A stretch of DNA of 64,000 bases. It comes from DATFCK01 sp963728975 (GTDB lineage Bacteria > Verrucomicrobiota > Verrucomicrobiia > Chthoniobacterales > UBA10450). Position numbers and translations under genes: made by a program. The stretch is taken from the NCBI GenBank assembly GCA_963728975.1, contig CAVSMF010000003.1, forward strand, positions 211,186-275,185. Reading direction: 5' to 3'. The notes beneath the pieces were generated by a model. It was given only the letters and a program-made list of their open reading frames with translations. It did not search any database and was not told the origin of the DNA. Below are positions 9,227 through 16,782 of this stretch, piece after piece (within the stretch, counting starts at the first letter, position 1; each line of letters opens with the position of its first letter).

Positions 9227-10645
9227 TCAAGCCGATACCGCCGGCCGATTCTCGGCCGACCGCCGCGCGCCCAAAGCATGGCGCACAAAATTGTTCCCCA
9301 GCTCCCACATCGGCCCCGGAAATCTGCGGCACTCGCTCAAGACATCGTCGAGCCCATTCACAAAAAGATCGACCTCGCGCTCGGTGATGATCAGCGGCGG
9401 CAGGATCTTGAGCACATCCATGGCGTGCCCCGCCACCTGGGTAAGAATGCGGTGCTTGCTCAGCATCTGGCTAACCACCATCTGGGCAAACAAGACCTTG
9501 TCGATCTTGTGTAAAACCTTCCAGGCCATCTTCAGTTTGAATTCACGCGGTTCTTGAAACTCGATTCCAACCATGAGTCCCTTGCCCCGAACTTCCTTGA
9601 TGAAGGAATGCTTTTCTCGCAGATCATCCACCTTCTTCATTAGCAACGCCCCCATGGCCCCGGCGTTTTCGACTAGATGCTCGGAATCGATCACCTCCAA
9701 TGCCGCCAAACCACACGCCATGGCCAGATTATTCCGGCCAAATGTCGTCGAATGCACAACACACCGATCCATCCGGCTGAATGTCTTCTGGTAAATGTCG
9801 CGCCGGGTGATAATGGCGCCGCAGGGCACGTAACCGCCGCTCAAGGTCTTGGCCAGGGTAATAATATCCGGCTCCAGGTTCCAATGTTCGAACCCGAACA
9901 TCTTGCCGGTGCGCCCCAGCCCGGTCTGAATTTCATCCGAAATCAGCAGGGTCCCGTACTTCCGGCAAAGCTCCTGGGCCCGGACAAAAAAATCGGTGCT
10001 GGGCGATTTGCATCCTTTGCCTTGCACCGTCTCGATCACGAACGCCGCGACGTCACCGGGAGCCAGTTCCCGCTTGAGCGCCTCGATATCATCCAGGGGG
10101 ACCCGCCCTTCGAAGCCTTGCATCAGCGGGCCGAACCCTTCGGTAAAGCTTGCGCACCCCATCAGCGAAAGCGACCCGAGACTCAGCCCATGAAAAGCTC
10201 CCTCCAGCGAAAGCACTCGTTTTCGGCCGGTGGCCGCGCGGGCAAATTTCAAGGCGCCTTCAATCGCTTCCGTGCCGGAGTTACAAAAGAAAACCGCGTC
10301 CAGATGCGGGGGGGTTCGCTTGATCAGCGCCTCGGCCAGAAGACCGCTCAAAAGGGAGCAATCCATCTGGACCATGTTAGGCAGGTCGAGATCGAGCACG
10401 TCGCGGATCGCCTGTTGGACCACGGGATGGTTGCGGCCGATGTTGAACACGCTGTAGCCGCTCAGGAAGTCGAGGTAAGCGGCGTTATCCATGTCGTAGA
10501 GATAGGCGCCTTCCGCCCGCGCATACACTTTGTCGAACCCGATCACCCGCTGGGCCGCCACCAGGGTCCGGTTCACATGCCGCTCGTGCAGTTCGTAATT
10601 TTCACCCAGCCGGGCGGCGACGATTTCCTTGAGGTCAAACGCCAT
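9227..10645 (-). CDS. Class III PLP-dependent aminotransferase
   Basis: 472 aa from the ATG at 10643-10645 (MAFDLKEIVAARLGENYEL). A TTG at 10769-10771 would add 42 low-value residues and overlap the upstream gene. The fold-type I signatures are intact: FFCNSGTEAIEGALKFAR, GAFHGLSLGSLS, LLISDEIQTGLGRTGK, and LAKTLSGGYVPCGA with the PLP lysine at about K266. The family includes ornithine, GABA, putrescine and hopanoid-type (HpnO) aminotransferases; substrate is not assignable here. It forms a likely operon with the downstream aldo/keto reductase, which could reduce the aldehyde that a terminal-amine transaminase makes (inference). Confidence 0.9.
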   Translation of the reverse strand: MAFDLKEIVAARLGENYELHERHVNRTLVAAQRVIGFDKVYARAEGAYLYDMDNAAYLDFLSGYSVFNIGRNHPVVQQAIRDVLDLDLPNMVQMDCSLLSGLLAEALIKRTPPHLDAVFFCNSGTEAIEGALKFARAATGRKRVLSLEGAFHGLSLGSLSLMGCASFTEGFGPLMQGFEGRVPLDDIEALKRELAPGDVAAFVIETVQGKGCKSPSTDFFVRAQELCRKYGTLLISDEIQTGLGRTGKMFGFEHWNLEPDIITLAKTLSGGYVPCGAIITRRDIYQKTFSRMDRCVVHSTTFGRNNLAMACGLAALEVIDSEHLVENAGAMGALLMKKVDDLREKHSFIKEVRGKGLMVGIEFQEPREFKLKMAWKVLHKIDKVLFAQMVVSQMLSKHRILTQVAGHAMDVLKILPPLIITEREVDLFVNGLDDVLSECRRFPGPMWELGNNFVRHALGARRSAENRPAVSA

Positions 10646-10746
10646 GGACCAATGCTCTGCGATTTCGCGTTGAAACGCAACCGGGACATGACCTTCCCCT
10701 GGCTTTAAGGCAGAGGCAGGACGCGCCCCGCAGCCGATAAACGAGG

Positions 10747-11265
10747 CTAGAGATCGTTCCTCGGCTTCCAATCGCGATAGGCTTCATGGGCTCCAACCTG
10801 CAGGTTCGTTTTTCCCGGGGAATAGCGTTCCAGTTGTTCGGCAAGCCATTGAAACCATTCCCAGGTTTTTTGTGATCCCGAGCGCTTCCGCTCAAACTCG
10901 ATGTAGGGTCGCATTTTGCGAAACGCCACCCGAACGGTCCCGCCGAGCAGGTCGTCCGCCACCGATAACGGCACAATCCGGGCATAAACGGAATAGCCGA
11001 TTCCCTCCAGAATAATGCCGATGCACTGCGCGGCTTCGAGTAACCGGGGATCGCCCTCGATGTCCCTTGCCGTTGCCCCCTCGGGAATGGATTGGACCAG
11101 CACCATCGAATTTATCCACGACGGGGTCATCAATGCCCGGACCGCGGCAAAGGCAGCGCGCTCTCGCCGTTCCCGACGAGCGCGCCGCGCTTCGAGTAAT
11201 CCGAAAATTACTCCGGTCAGAACCGTCAGAGCAGTCGCCACATTGGCAATGGTGGACAAATCCAT
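10747..11265 (-). CDS. Membrane-anchored hypothetical protein (DUF4760-like)
   Basis: 172 aa. One N-terminal hydrophobic helix (STIANVATALTVLTGVIFGLLEA) is followed by a strongly basic stretch (RRARRERRERAAF), which predicts a cytoplasmic C-terminal domain. The rest (ALMTPSWINSMVLVQSIPEGAT.., MRPYIEFERKRSG.., WEWFQWLAEQLERY) resembles DUF4760 proteins in layout, recognised only loosely. It lies about 100 bp upstream of the aminotransferase on the same strand. No function can be stated. Confidence 0.7.
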   Translation of the reverse strand: MDLSTIANVATALTVLTGVIFGLLEARRARRERRERAAFAAVRALMTPSWINSMVLVQSIPEGATARDIEGDPRLLEAAQCIGIILEGIGYSVYARIVPLSVADDLLGGTVRVAFRKMRPYIEFERKRSGSQKTWEWFQWLAEQLERYSPGKTNLQVGAHEAYRDWKPRNDL

Positions 11266-11316
11266 CGACCGAATCTAGAGCCCGTCCGGTTTGGCGGCTA
11301 GCAAATGACGAAAAAC

Positions 11317-11355
11317 AAAAAGCCGTCCGGCTCGCACAGGAGCCGGGCGGCTTTT
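11317..11355 (-). terminator. Strong intrinsic terminator
   Basis: AAAAGCCGTCCGGCTC and GAGCCGGGCGGCTTTT form a ~16-bp stem with one mismatch around a 6-nt loop. On the minus strand it is followed by TTTTTGTTTTT. It terminates the small secreted-protein gene at 11404-11745, and the A-rich left flank makes it potentially bidirectional. Confidence 0.9.
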
Positions 11356-11403
11356 GAAGTTTGACCCAAGCGCAGTTAAAGCGCGTAGGTCTGCGTGATC
11401 TCG

Positions 11404-11745
11404 TTAGTCCTCAACCACGACTCGTCGAACCACTCGAGTGTCGCCGGTGCCGCTGTAGTAGACGCGCACCTTTTGGCCGGCCCGCAACGGAGCAGTCACA
11501 ATTTTCCCCGCTCCATCCACAATGTTCGCGGCCGTATGAAGCACGAAGCTCACCGGACCCTCAGGCCCTTTAACCACGATGGTTTTGCCGGGTTCGTAGG
11601 TGGTCACCGTTCCGCTCGAATAGGTCGTCGTCGTCTGGGTGGCGGCTCCCGGTTCGGTTGTGGTAGTGGTTGTTTCTTGAGTCGTTTGCGCGAACGCCAG
11701 CGGCGCGACGAGCGCGCAGGCGAGAGCAATAATTATTGTTTTCAC
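11404..11745 (-). CDS. Small secreted protein, unknown function
   Basis: 113 aa from a GTG at 11743-11745, with GGAGGAT 9 nt upstream. A signal peptide (MKTIIIALACALVAPLAFAQ) precedes a Thr-rich stretch and an all-beta-looking domain (GTVTTYEPGKTIVVKGPEGPVSF..AGQKVRVYYSGTGDTRVVRRVVV). The repeating short strands suggest a small OB-like or SH3-like barrel. It is a paralogue of the gene at 11934-12284 (shared V-T-x-x-PG-x-I-x-V-K and D-T-R-x-x-R-x-V-V patterns). It is followed by a strong terminator. Confidence 0.8.
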   Translation of the reverse strand: MKTIIIALACALVAPLAFAQTTQETTTTTTEPGAATQTTTTYSSGTVTTYEPGKTIVVKGPEGPVSFVLHTAANIVDGAGKIVTAPLRAGQKVRVYYSGTGDTRVVRRVVVED

Positions 11746-11933
11746 TCAATATCCTCCTCTGGTTGTTTGGTTTCCTTTTCTTGAGCAATTCTGGCTCAAG
11801 GAAGCGATCATTTGCTCCGGAGAGCGATCGCATACCAGGCTTAGACCCGATCTCCGGTCAGCCTATTCGATCGACTTTAAAATAAACCCGCGAGTTCAGT
11901 ACGCTCTTCGAGCGATGGTGAAGGCGATTCTTT

Positions 11934-12284
11934 TCAGCGCTTCCCGACCACAATCCGCGTCGCGGTGCGCGTATCCTCGTTTCCGATATAAGAAATAAGG
12001 ACACTCGCTCCCGGCTGGATCTTCTCTAGTTTGATCGTTTTGCCTGCGCTGTTTACACACCGCACGCTTTTGCTGATCGCGAAACTCATCGGGTTGGGCA
12101 GCTTGGTCTTTACCGTAATGATCTGGCCCGGAATAAACTCGGTCACCGTTCCGCTCACCTCGTTCTTGCCTGCCTGATCGGACTCAGACGGCGGAGGAGT
12201 AATAAGGGCGGCCCCCCCCGTCTGGCTAGACGCCGCCATCGGAGCCACCAGGGCCAACGCCAGTATCAGAAGAATTGGTTTCAT
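11934..12284 (-). CDS. Small secreted protein, paralogue of the downstream gene
   Basis: 116 aa. Signal peptide MKPILLILALALVAPMAASSQ, a Pro/Ser linker, then the same beta-rich module as the neighbour: SGTVTEFIPGQIITVKTKLPNPMSFAI..GASVLISYIGNEDTRTATRIVV. The two genes are separated by about 190 bp without an obvious terminator, so co-transcription is possible. Probably periplasmic; function unknown. Confidence 0.78.
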   Translation of the reverse strand: MKPILLILALALVAPMAASSQTGGAALITPPPSESDQAGKNEVSGTVTEFIPGQIITVKTKLPNPMSFAISKSVRCVNSAGKTIKLEKIQPGASVLISYIGNEDTRTATRIVVGKR

Positions 12285-12465
12285 CGGCTGTTCTTAGTAT
12301 TTGCCAATTTCATTTAATTTCCGGCGAAGTTCCAGGGAAGAATAAAACCGCCGCACCAGGCGCCCGCCACCAGCGCCAATCAGGCCATGAACTCAAAAAA
12401 AAGCGAGCTCCACCCAACCCCCGGGCCCCTGTCGCCAAACCAAGAGATCGTCCCAGCCTTCTATG

Positions 12466-12929
12466 TTACCGATTATATGTCACACCTGTTTCACCGAATC
12501 GGACAAGCTGCCCCGCTAACTGCAGCCACAACAGTTGCTCCGATCGCGGCGGCAAACAATGCCTCGTAGATTAATCGAACGCTCGGTGAGAGCTGGCCAT
12601 CAGGATACGTTCCGTGCATAATAAAACTCTTGTTCCCGCATCGCTGCGTTCGCAGGAGTCATCAGCACTGCCTGTTACCGATTATATGTCACACCTGTTT
12701 CACCGAATCGGACAACGAAAGATTGCCGGTTCAAAAGGCGAAATCCGGTCTCCGCGAGATCCAATCTCCGCAAAATCCCGCCTCAGCGAAATCCAGTCTC
12801 CGCGAGATCCGGTCTTCGCCCGATCAAGTTTCATCGCAGCAGAGAGCTGACTGACCACCGGGGTCCAAGGATTACCCCACTTCCCCATCTTACCGATTGT
12901 GTGTCACATGTGTTTCACACAATCGGACA
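12466..12929. repeat. Three copies of a ~40-bp imperfect palindrome in a gene-free stretch
   Basis: The 41-bp sequence starting ttaccgattatatgtcacac and ending cgaatcggacaa occurs identically at 12466-12506 and 12675-12715. A variant with a better palindrome (ttaccgattgtg..cacaatcggacat) is at 12890-12929. The ends CCGATT/AATCGG are inverted. Between copies two and three, 12737-12830 holds a degenerate ~16-bp tandem repeat (cgcgagatccaatct-type). No gene is supported in 12285-13035. The palindromes could be insertion-sequence ends or REP elements. Confidence 0.8.
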
Positions 12930-13035
12930 TGGCTGGGACCTTTTTCCAGGGGGAAATGGGGGGAGATGAGGCGGCCTGTTTTTGCGGAGCGGTACGCGTT
13001 GAGCATACCCGCGGATTTGTTAGAGTTGGTCCTCG

Positions 13036-15405
13036 ATGAACGCCTCAACCGCCGATCCGGCTGTCACCCCCGAGCTGGTCGCCAAGCATGGGTTAAGCCC
13101 CGAAGAATTTGAGCGGATCAGGAAAATCCTCGGCCGGGAGCCGAACTTCACCGAGCTCGGTATTTTCTCAGTGATGTGGAGCGAACATTGTTCCTACAAG
13201 AACTCGAGAAAAGAGCTGCGAAAACTGCCCACCACCGGGCCCAATATCCTGGTCAAAGCGGGCGAGGAAAACGCCGGGGTTGTCGATATCGGAGATGGCT
13301 GGGCTGTCGCTTTCAAAATCGAGAGCCATAATCATCCCAGCGCGATCGAGCCGTTCCAAGGCGCCGCAACCGGCGTCGGAGGAATCATCCGGGATATTTT
13401 TACCATGGGGGCGCGCCCCGAATTCCTCCTCAATTCGCTCCGGTTCGGGCCGATCACGGAAAATCTGGAATCGAAGGCTGCAACCGAAAACAAAAAACAA
13501 TCCGCAATCCGAAATCCGCAATCCGAAATTGCAAGGAACCGGCGGCTTTTTACCGGCGTCGTCTCCGGCATCGCTCATTACGGAAATTGCATCGGAGTAC
13601 CGACGATCGGCGGTGAAATTTATTTCGACGAAAGCTTCGAAGGCAATCCCCTGGTCAACGTTTTCTGTCTCGGCGTTTTGAAACACGAACAGCTGGCCCG
13701 AGGCGCAGCCGAAGGCGTGGGCAATCCGGTTTTTTATGTCGGCGCCGAGACCGGCCGGGACGGACTGGCGGGCGCGGCATTCGCTTCCCGTGAGTTGACC
13801 GAGGAATCGCGTAGCGACCGTCCGGCGGTCCAGGTGGGCGATCCGTTCAAGGAAAAGCTGCTTCTCGAGGCGTGTCTCGAACTTCTCGCCCGGGGCGCCG
13901 TAGCCGGCATTCAAGACATGGGGGCGGCGGGCCTGACTTGCTCGACCTGCGAAACTGCCAGCCGCGGCGGGAGCGGGATAGAAATCGATCTGGCCAAGGT
14001 CCCCAAGCGCGAGCCGGGAATGACACCCTACGAAATAATGTTGAGCGAATCGCAGGAGCGCATGCTGATCATCGCCCGACGCGGGCGGGAAGAGGTCGTG
14101 CGCGACGTCTTCAAAAAATGGGATGTCCCCTGCGCCGAAATCGGACGGGTGACTGACGACGGCATGATGCGGGTGCGTAACAACGGAACAATCGCAGCCG
14201 AGATTCCCGCCAAACCGCTCGCGGACGAAGCGCCGCTTTATTCGCGCGAAGCAAAAGCGCCTTCCCCTGTAGCGGCGGTCTATGACCGTCGCATTAACGT
14301 TCTTGCCAAGATCGATAATCACGCCGCGCTTCGCCAGTTGCTTCGTGATCCGACAATTGCCTCGAAAAACTGGGTTTATCGCCAATACGATCACACCGTC
14401 CGAACCGGCACCGTCGTTAAACCGGGCTCGGACGCCGGAGTCTTTTTCATCCGCTATGCGAATAAGATTTTGGCGGCGACGACCGACTGCAATTCGCTCT
14501 ACTGCCGGCTGGATCCTCGCCAAGGCGCCAAGATTGCCGTGGCGGAAGCAGCCCGGAATCTTACCTGTTCCGGAGCGCGCCCGCTGGCAGTGACCGACAA
14601 TCTGAATTTCGGCAATCCTTACAAGCCGGAAAATTTTTGGCAGTTGCGGGAAGCAGTAGAAGGGATCGCGGAAGGCTGCCGCGCTTTCAATACGCCTGTG
14701 ACCGGTGGAAATGTCTCTCTATATAATGAGAGCCGGGCGGGCGTAATCGATCCGACACCGACCATTGGCATGGTGGGCTTGATCGAGAAGGAAGCGCACA
14801 TCACTACCCAATGGTTCAAATCGGCCGGCGACCCGATTCTCCTGGTGGGACCCGTGGCCGGACAGGGGCCGGTCCAGGAGAGCCTGGGCGCCTCGCGTTT
14901 TTTGAAGGTTTGTTACGGAAAAAAACAGGGGCCGGTGCCGCGTTTGGATTTGGGATTGGAAATTGCCGTGCAGCAAGTCGTGCGCAATTTGATTTCCGAG
15001 GGATTAATACGAAGCGCGCATGATTGTTCCGAAGGCGGTCTGGCCGTCGCTCTGGCTGAATGCTGCTTCAACCCCGAAGGTTTGCTGGGGGCGGAAGTTG
15101 AACTGGCCCAAGTTTTCAACCAGCCAACCGGCGCAGAGCGCAAATGGGAAACGTGCGCCACTTTATTCAACGAATCGCAATCGCGGATTGTGATCTCGGT
15201 CGCGCCGGAAAATCTGGAAAAGACGCTTAAGATTTTGGGCGGGCAAAACGTCGCTCATCAGCAACTCGGCGCCGTTAGTCGAGACCAACTTCGAATTCGG
15301 GTAGGCGACGAAAAACTGGTATGGCCAGTTGCCGAGGTTTACGACGATTGGTGGAACGCCATCCGGCGCGCCGTGGAACAGGACGAAACGATTCCGAGTT
15401 TGTAG
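13036..15405 (+). CDS. purL: Phosphoribosylformylglycinamidine synthase subunit PurL
   Basis: 789 aa, slightly longer than usual for small-type PurL (about 720-760). It catalyses ATP-dependent conversion of FGAR to FGAM with PurQ and PurS. Recognised blocks: LGREPNFTELGIFSVMWSEHCSYKNSR, AVAFKIESHNHPSAIEPFQGAATGVGG, YGNCIGVPTIGGE, DMGAAGLTCSTCE, NFGNPYKPE, FNTPVTGGNVSLYNES and SAHDCSEGGLAVALAE. The extra length comes from two in-frame dispersed-repeat insertions (residues ~145-168 and ~408-425; see separate entries). No strong Shine-Dalgarno precedes the ATG. purF and purM follow, but a transposase and repeats separate purL from purF. Confidence 0.96.
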   Translation: MNASTADPAVTPELVAKHGLSPEEFERIRKILGREPNFTELGIFSVMWSEHCSYKNSRKELRKLPTTGPNILVKAGEENAGVVDIGDGWAVAFKIESHNHPSAIEPFQGAATGVGGIIRDIFTMGARPEFLLNSLRFGPITENLESKAATENKKQSAIRNPQSEIARNRRLFTGVVSGIAHYGNCIGVPTIGGEIYFDESFEGNPLVNVFCLGVLKHEQLARGAAEGVGNPVFYVGAETGRDGLAGAAFASRELTEESRSDRPAVQVGDPFKEKLLLEACLELLARGAVAGIQDMGAAGLTCSTCETASRGGSGIEIDLAKVPKREPGMTPYEIMLSESQERMLIIARRGREEVVRDVFKKWDVPCAEIGRVTDDGMMRVRNNGTIAAEIPAKPLADEAPLYSREAKAPSPVAAVYDRRINVLAKIDNHAALRQLLRDPTIASKNWVYRQYDHTVRTGTVVKPGSDAGVFFIRYANKILAATTDCNSLYCRLDPRQGAKIAVAEAARNLTCSGARPLAVTDNLNFGNPYKPENFWQLREAVEGIAEGCRAFNTPVTGGNVSLYNESRAGVIDPTPTIGMVGLIEKEAHITTQWFKSAGDPILLVGPVAGQGPVQESLGASRFLKVCYGKKQGPVPRLDLGLEIAVQQVVRNLISEGLIRSAHDCSEGGLAVALAECCFNPEGLLGAEVELAQVFNQPTGAERKWETCATLFNESQSRIVISVAPENLEKTLKILGGQNVAHQQLGAVSRDQLRIRVGDEKLVWPVAEVYDDWWNAIRRAVEQDETIPSL
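13499..13530 (+). repeat. In-frame 'aatccgcaatccgaaat' repeat inside purL
   Basis: The sequence aatccgcaatccgaaatcc and its near-duplicate run through 13499-13530 and are translated as SAIRNPQSEI inside PurL. The stretch sits in a loop between the FGPI segment and the RRLFTGVVSGI segment, where ordinary PurL has no such residues. The A-rich lead-in (gaaaacaaaaaacaa) seems part of the same insertion. Confidence 0.75.
14269..14296 (+). repeat. In-frame REP element inside purL
   Basis: A near-palindrome GCGGCGGTC-TAT-GACCGTCGC is read through as VAAVYDRR in PurL (about residues 412-420). It is the same family as the core of the 106-bp tandem array at 3985-4722 and its inverted copy at 4715-4738. 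It falls in the linker between the two AIRS-like halves, so it is probably tolerated. Confidence 0.85.
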
Positions 15406-15411
15406 GAGAGC

Positions 15412-16703
15412 CAGGTAGGGACATCTCTCCGAGATGGCCGAACGAAATACCTTCGCCGATTAGCATCCCTTGCCGGCAGATGGCCGCGGGGTCTGCAGGG
15501 GGTCAGCCGCCGAAAACCATGTTCGTTGCGGACGCCTCGGAGATGCGTCCCTACCTGGCACCGGCGCGTCTTCAGGTAGGGACATCTCTCCGAGATGTCC
15601 GAACGAAATACCCTCGCCGATTAGCATCCCTTGCCGGCAGATGTCCGCGGGGGTCTGCACGGGTCAACCGCGGGAAACCATGTTCGTTGCGGACGCCTCG
15701 GAGATGCGTCCCTACCTGTAATGGCTCGACGCCATCCTGCCCTCTTTTCTAAGGTCGCAGAATGATTCGGCTTCCAAAGCGCAAATGTCCTCCACATGAT
15801 CCGCCTCATTTCATCGGCACCTCTGACGCTATTTTCTTTGTCACCATTTGCTGCCTCCAAAGAAATCGAAATCAGCTTTGTCAGCCCGATGTATCACCGA
15901 TTCTTTTCGAAGCCTCACGATTTTATGAGGATCGCGATGAATGGTTCATTCATTTGCTGCTTCTCATGCCCGATCACGTCCATTTTCTCCTCCGATTCAC
16001 CACTGATGTTGGAATCAAGCAAGCAATCGAGCGGTGGAAACGATATACCGCGACCCATGCTGACATCCGATGGCAACGCGATTTTTTCGATCATCGATTG
16101 CGTTACGACGAAAGCTTTCAGGTAACGGCCGATTACATCCGACAGAATCCGGTTCGTGCCGGTCTTGTAAAGAGGGCCGAAGACTGGCCCTATTGCCTTG
16201 AACCCAGGTAGGGACATCTCTCCGAGATGTCCGCGGGGTCTAGAGGGGGTCAACCGCCGAAACCATATTCGTTGCGGACGCCTCGGAGATGCGTCCCTAC
16301 CTGGCACCGGCGCGTCTTCAGGTAGGGACATCTCTCCGAGATGTCCGAACGAAATACCCTCGCCGATTAGCATCCCTTGCTGGCAGATGTCCGCGGGGTC
16401 TACAGGGGGTCAACCGCCGAAACCATATTCGTTGCGGACGCCTCGGAGATGCGTCCCTACCTGGCACCGGCGCGTCTTCAGGTAGGGACATCTCTCCGAG
16501 ATGTCCGAACGAAATACCCTCGCCGATTAGCATCCCTTGCCGGCAGATGTCCGCGGGGGTCTGCAGGAGGTCAGCCGCGGAAAACCATGTTCGTTGCGGA
16601 CGCCTCGGAGATGCGTCCCTACCTGGTCCGTCCCTACCTGGTCACGTCCCTACCTGGTCACGTCCCTACCTGGACCGTCCCTGCCGGCGCGGTCCCTGCC
16701 TGG
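15412..16703. repeat. Five ~146-bp inverted-end (BIME-like) repeats flanking a transposase gene
   Basis: Copies lie at 15412-15557, 15573-15718, 16205-16303 (internally deleted), 16319-16463 and 16479-16625. Each begins caggtagggacatctctccg, contains the palindrome GGACATCTC-TCC-GAGATGTCC, and ends with an inverted relative (ggacgcctcggagatgcgtccctacctg). Units are joined by the 15-bp spacer gcaccggcgcgtctt. Degraded ends (cgtccctacctggtca) recur at 16626-16703. Two copies precede and three follow the RAYT gene. Confidence 0.95.
15762..16211 (+). CDS. REP-associated tyrosine transposase (RAYT, Y1 transposase family)
   Basis: 149 aa, compact for this family. IFFVTICCLQRN and MPDHVHFLLRF carry the HUH metal-binding motif (His-Val-His). 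ADYIRQNPVRAGLVKRAEDWPY contains the Tyr expected to be the nucleophile and the conserved NPVRAGLV block of Y1_Tnp proteins. Such single-strand transposases cut and join at REP hairpins in the chromosome. It stands between purL and purF, flanked by five copies of a REP-pair repeat that is its likely substrate. It appears intact; the ATG at 15762 is the first in frame. Confidence 0.92.
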   Translation: MIRLPKRKCPPHDPPHFIGTSDAIFFVTICCLQRNRNQLCQPDVSPILFEASRFYEDRDEWFIHLLLLMPDHVHFLLRFTTDVGIKQAIERWKRYTATHADIRWQRDFFDHRLRYDESFQVTADYIRQNPVRAGLVKRAEDWPYCLEPR

Positions 16704-16782
16704 GGCAAACATGGCGTTGAATGACGATTAATTTCGTGGATTGTTCGGTGTGATCTCTCCCCAGAAATTGGACGGGGGCGAA

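Noticed and set aside
12387..12850. Short open frames between the small secreted-protein gene and purL
   Set aside because: They run through the palindromic repeats (peptide ..TDYMSHLFHRIGQ in two frames) and have no coding signature.
13168..14523. 451-codon open frame antisense to purL
   Set aside because: Shadow of purL codon usage in GC-rich DNA; no recognised domain, whereas PurL motifs cover the whole plus strand.
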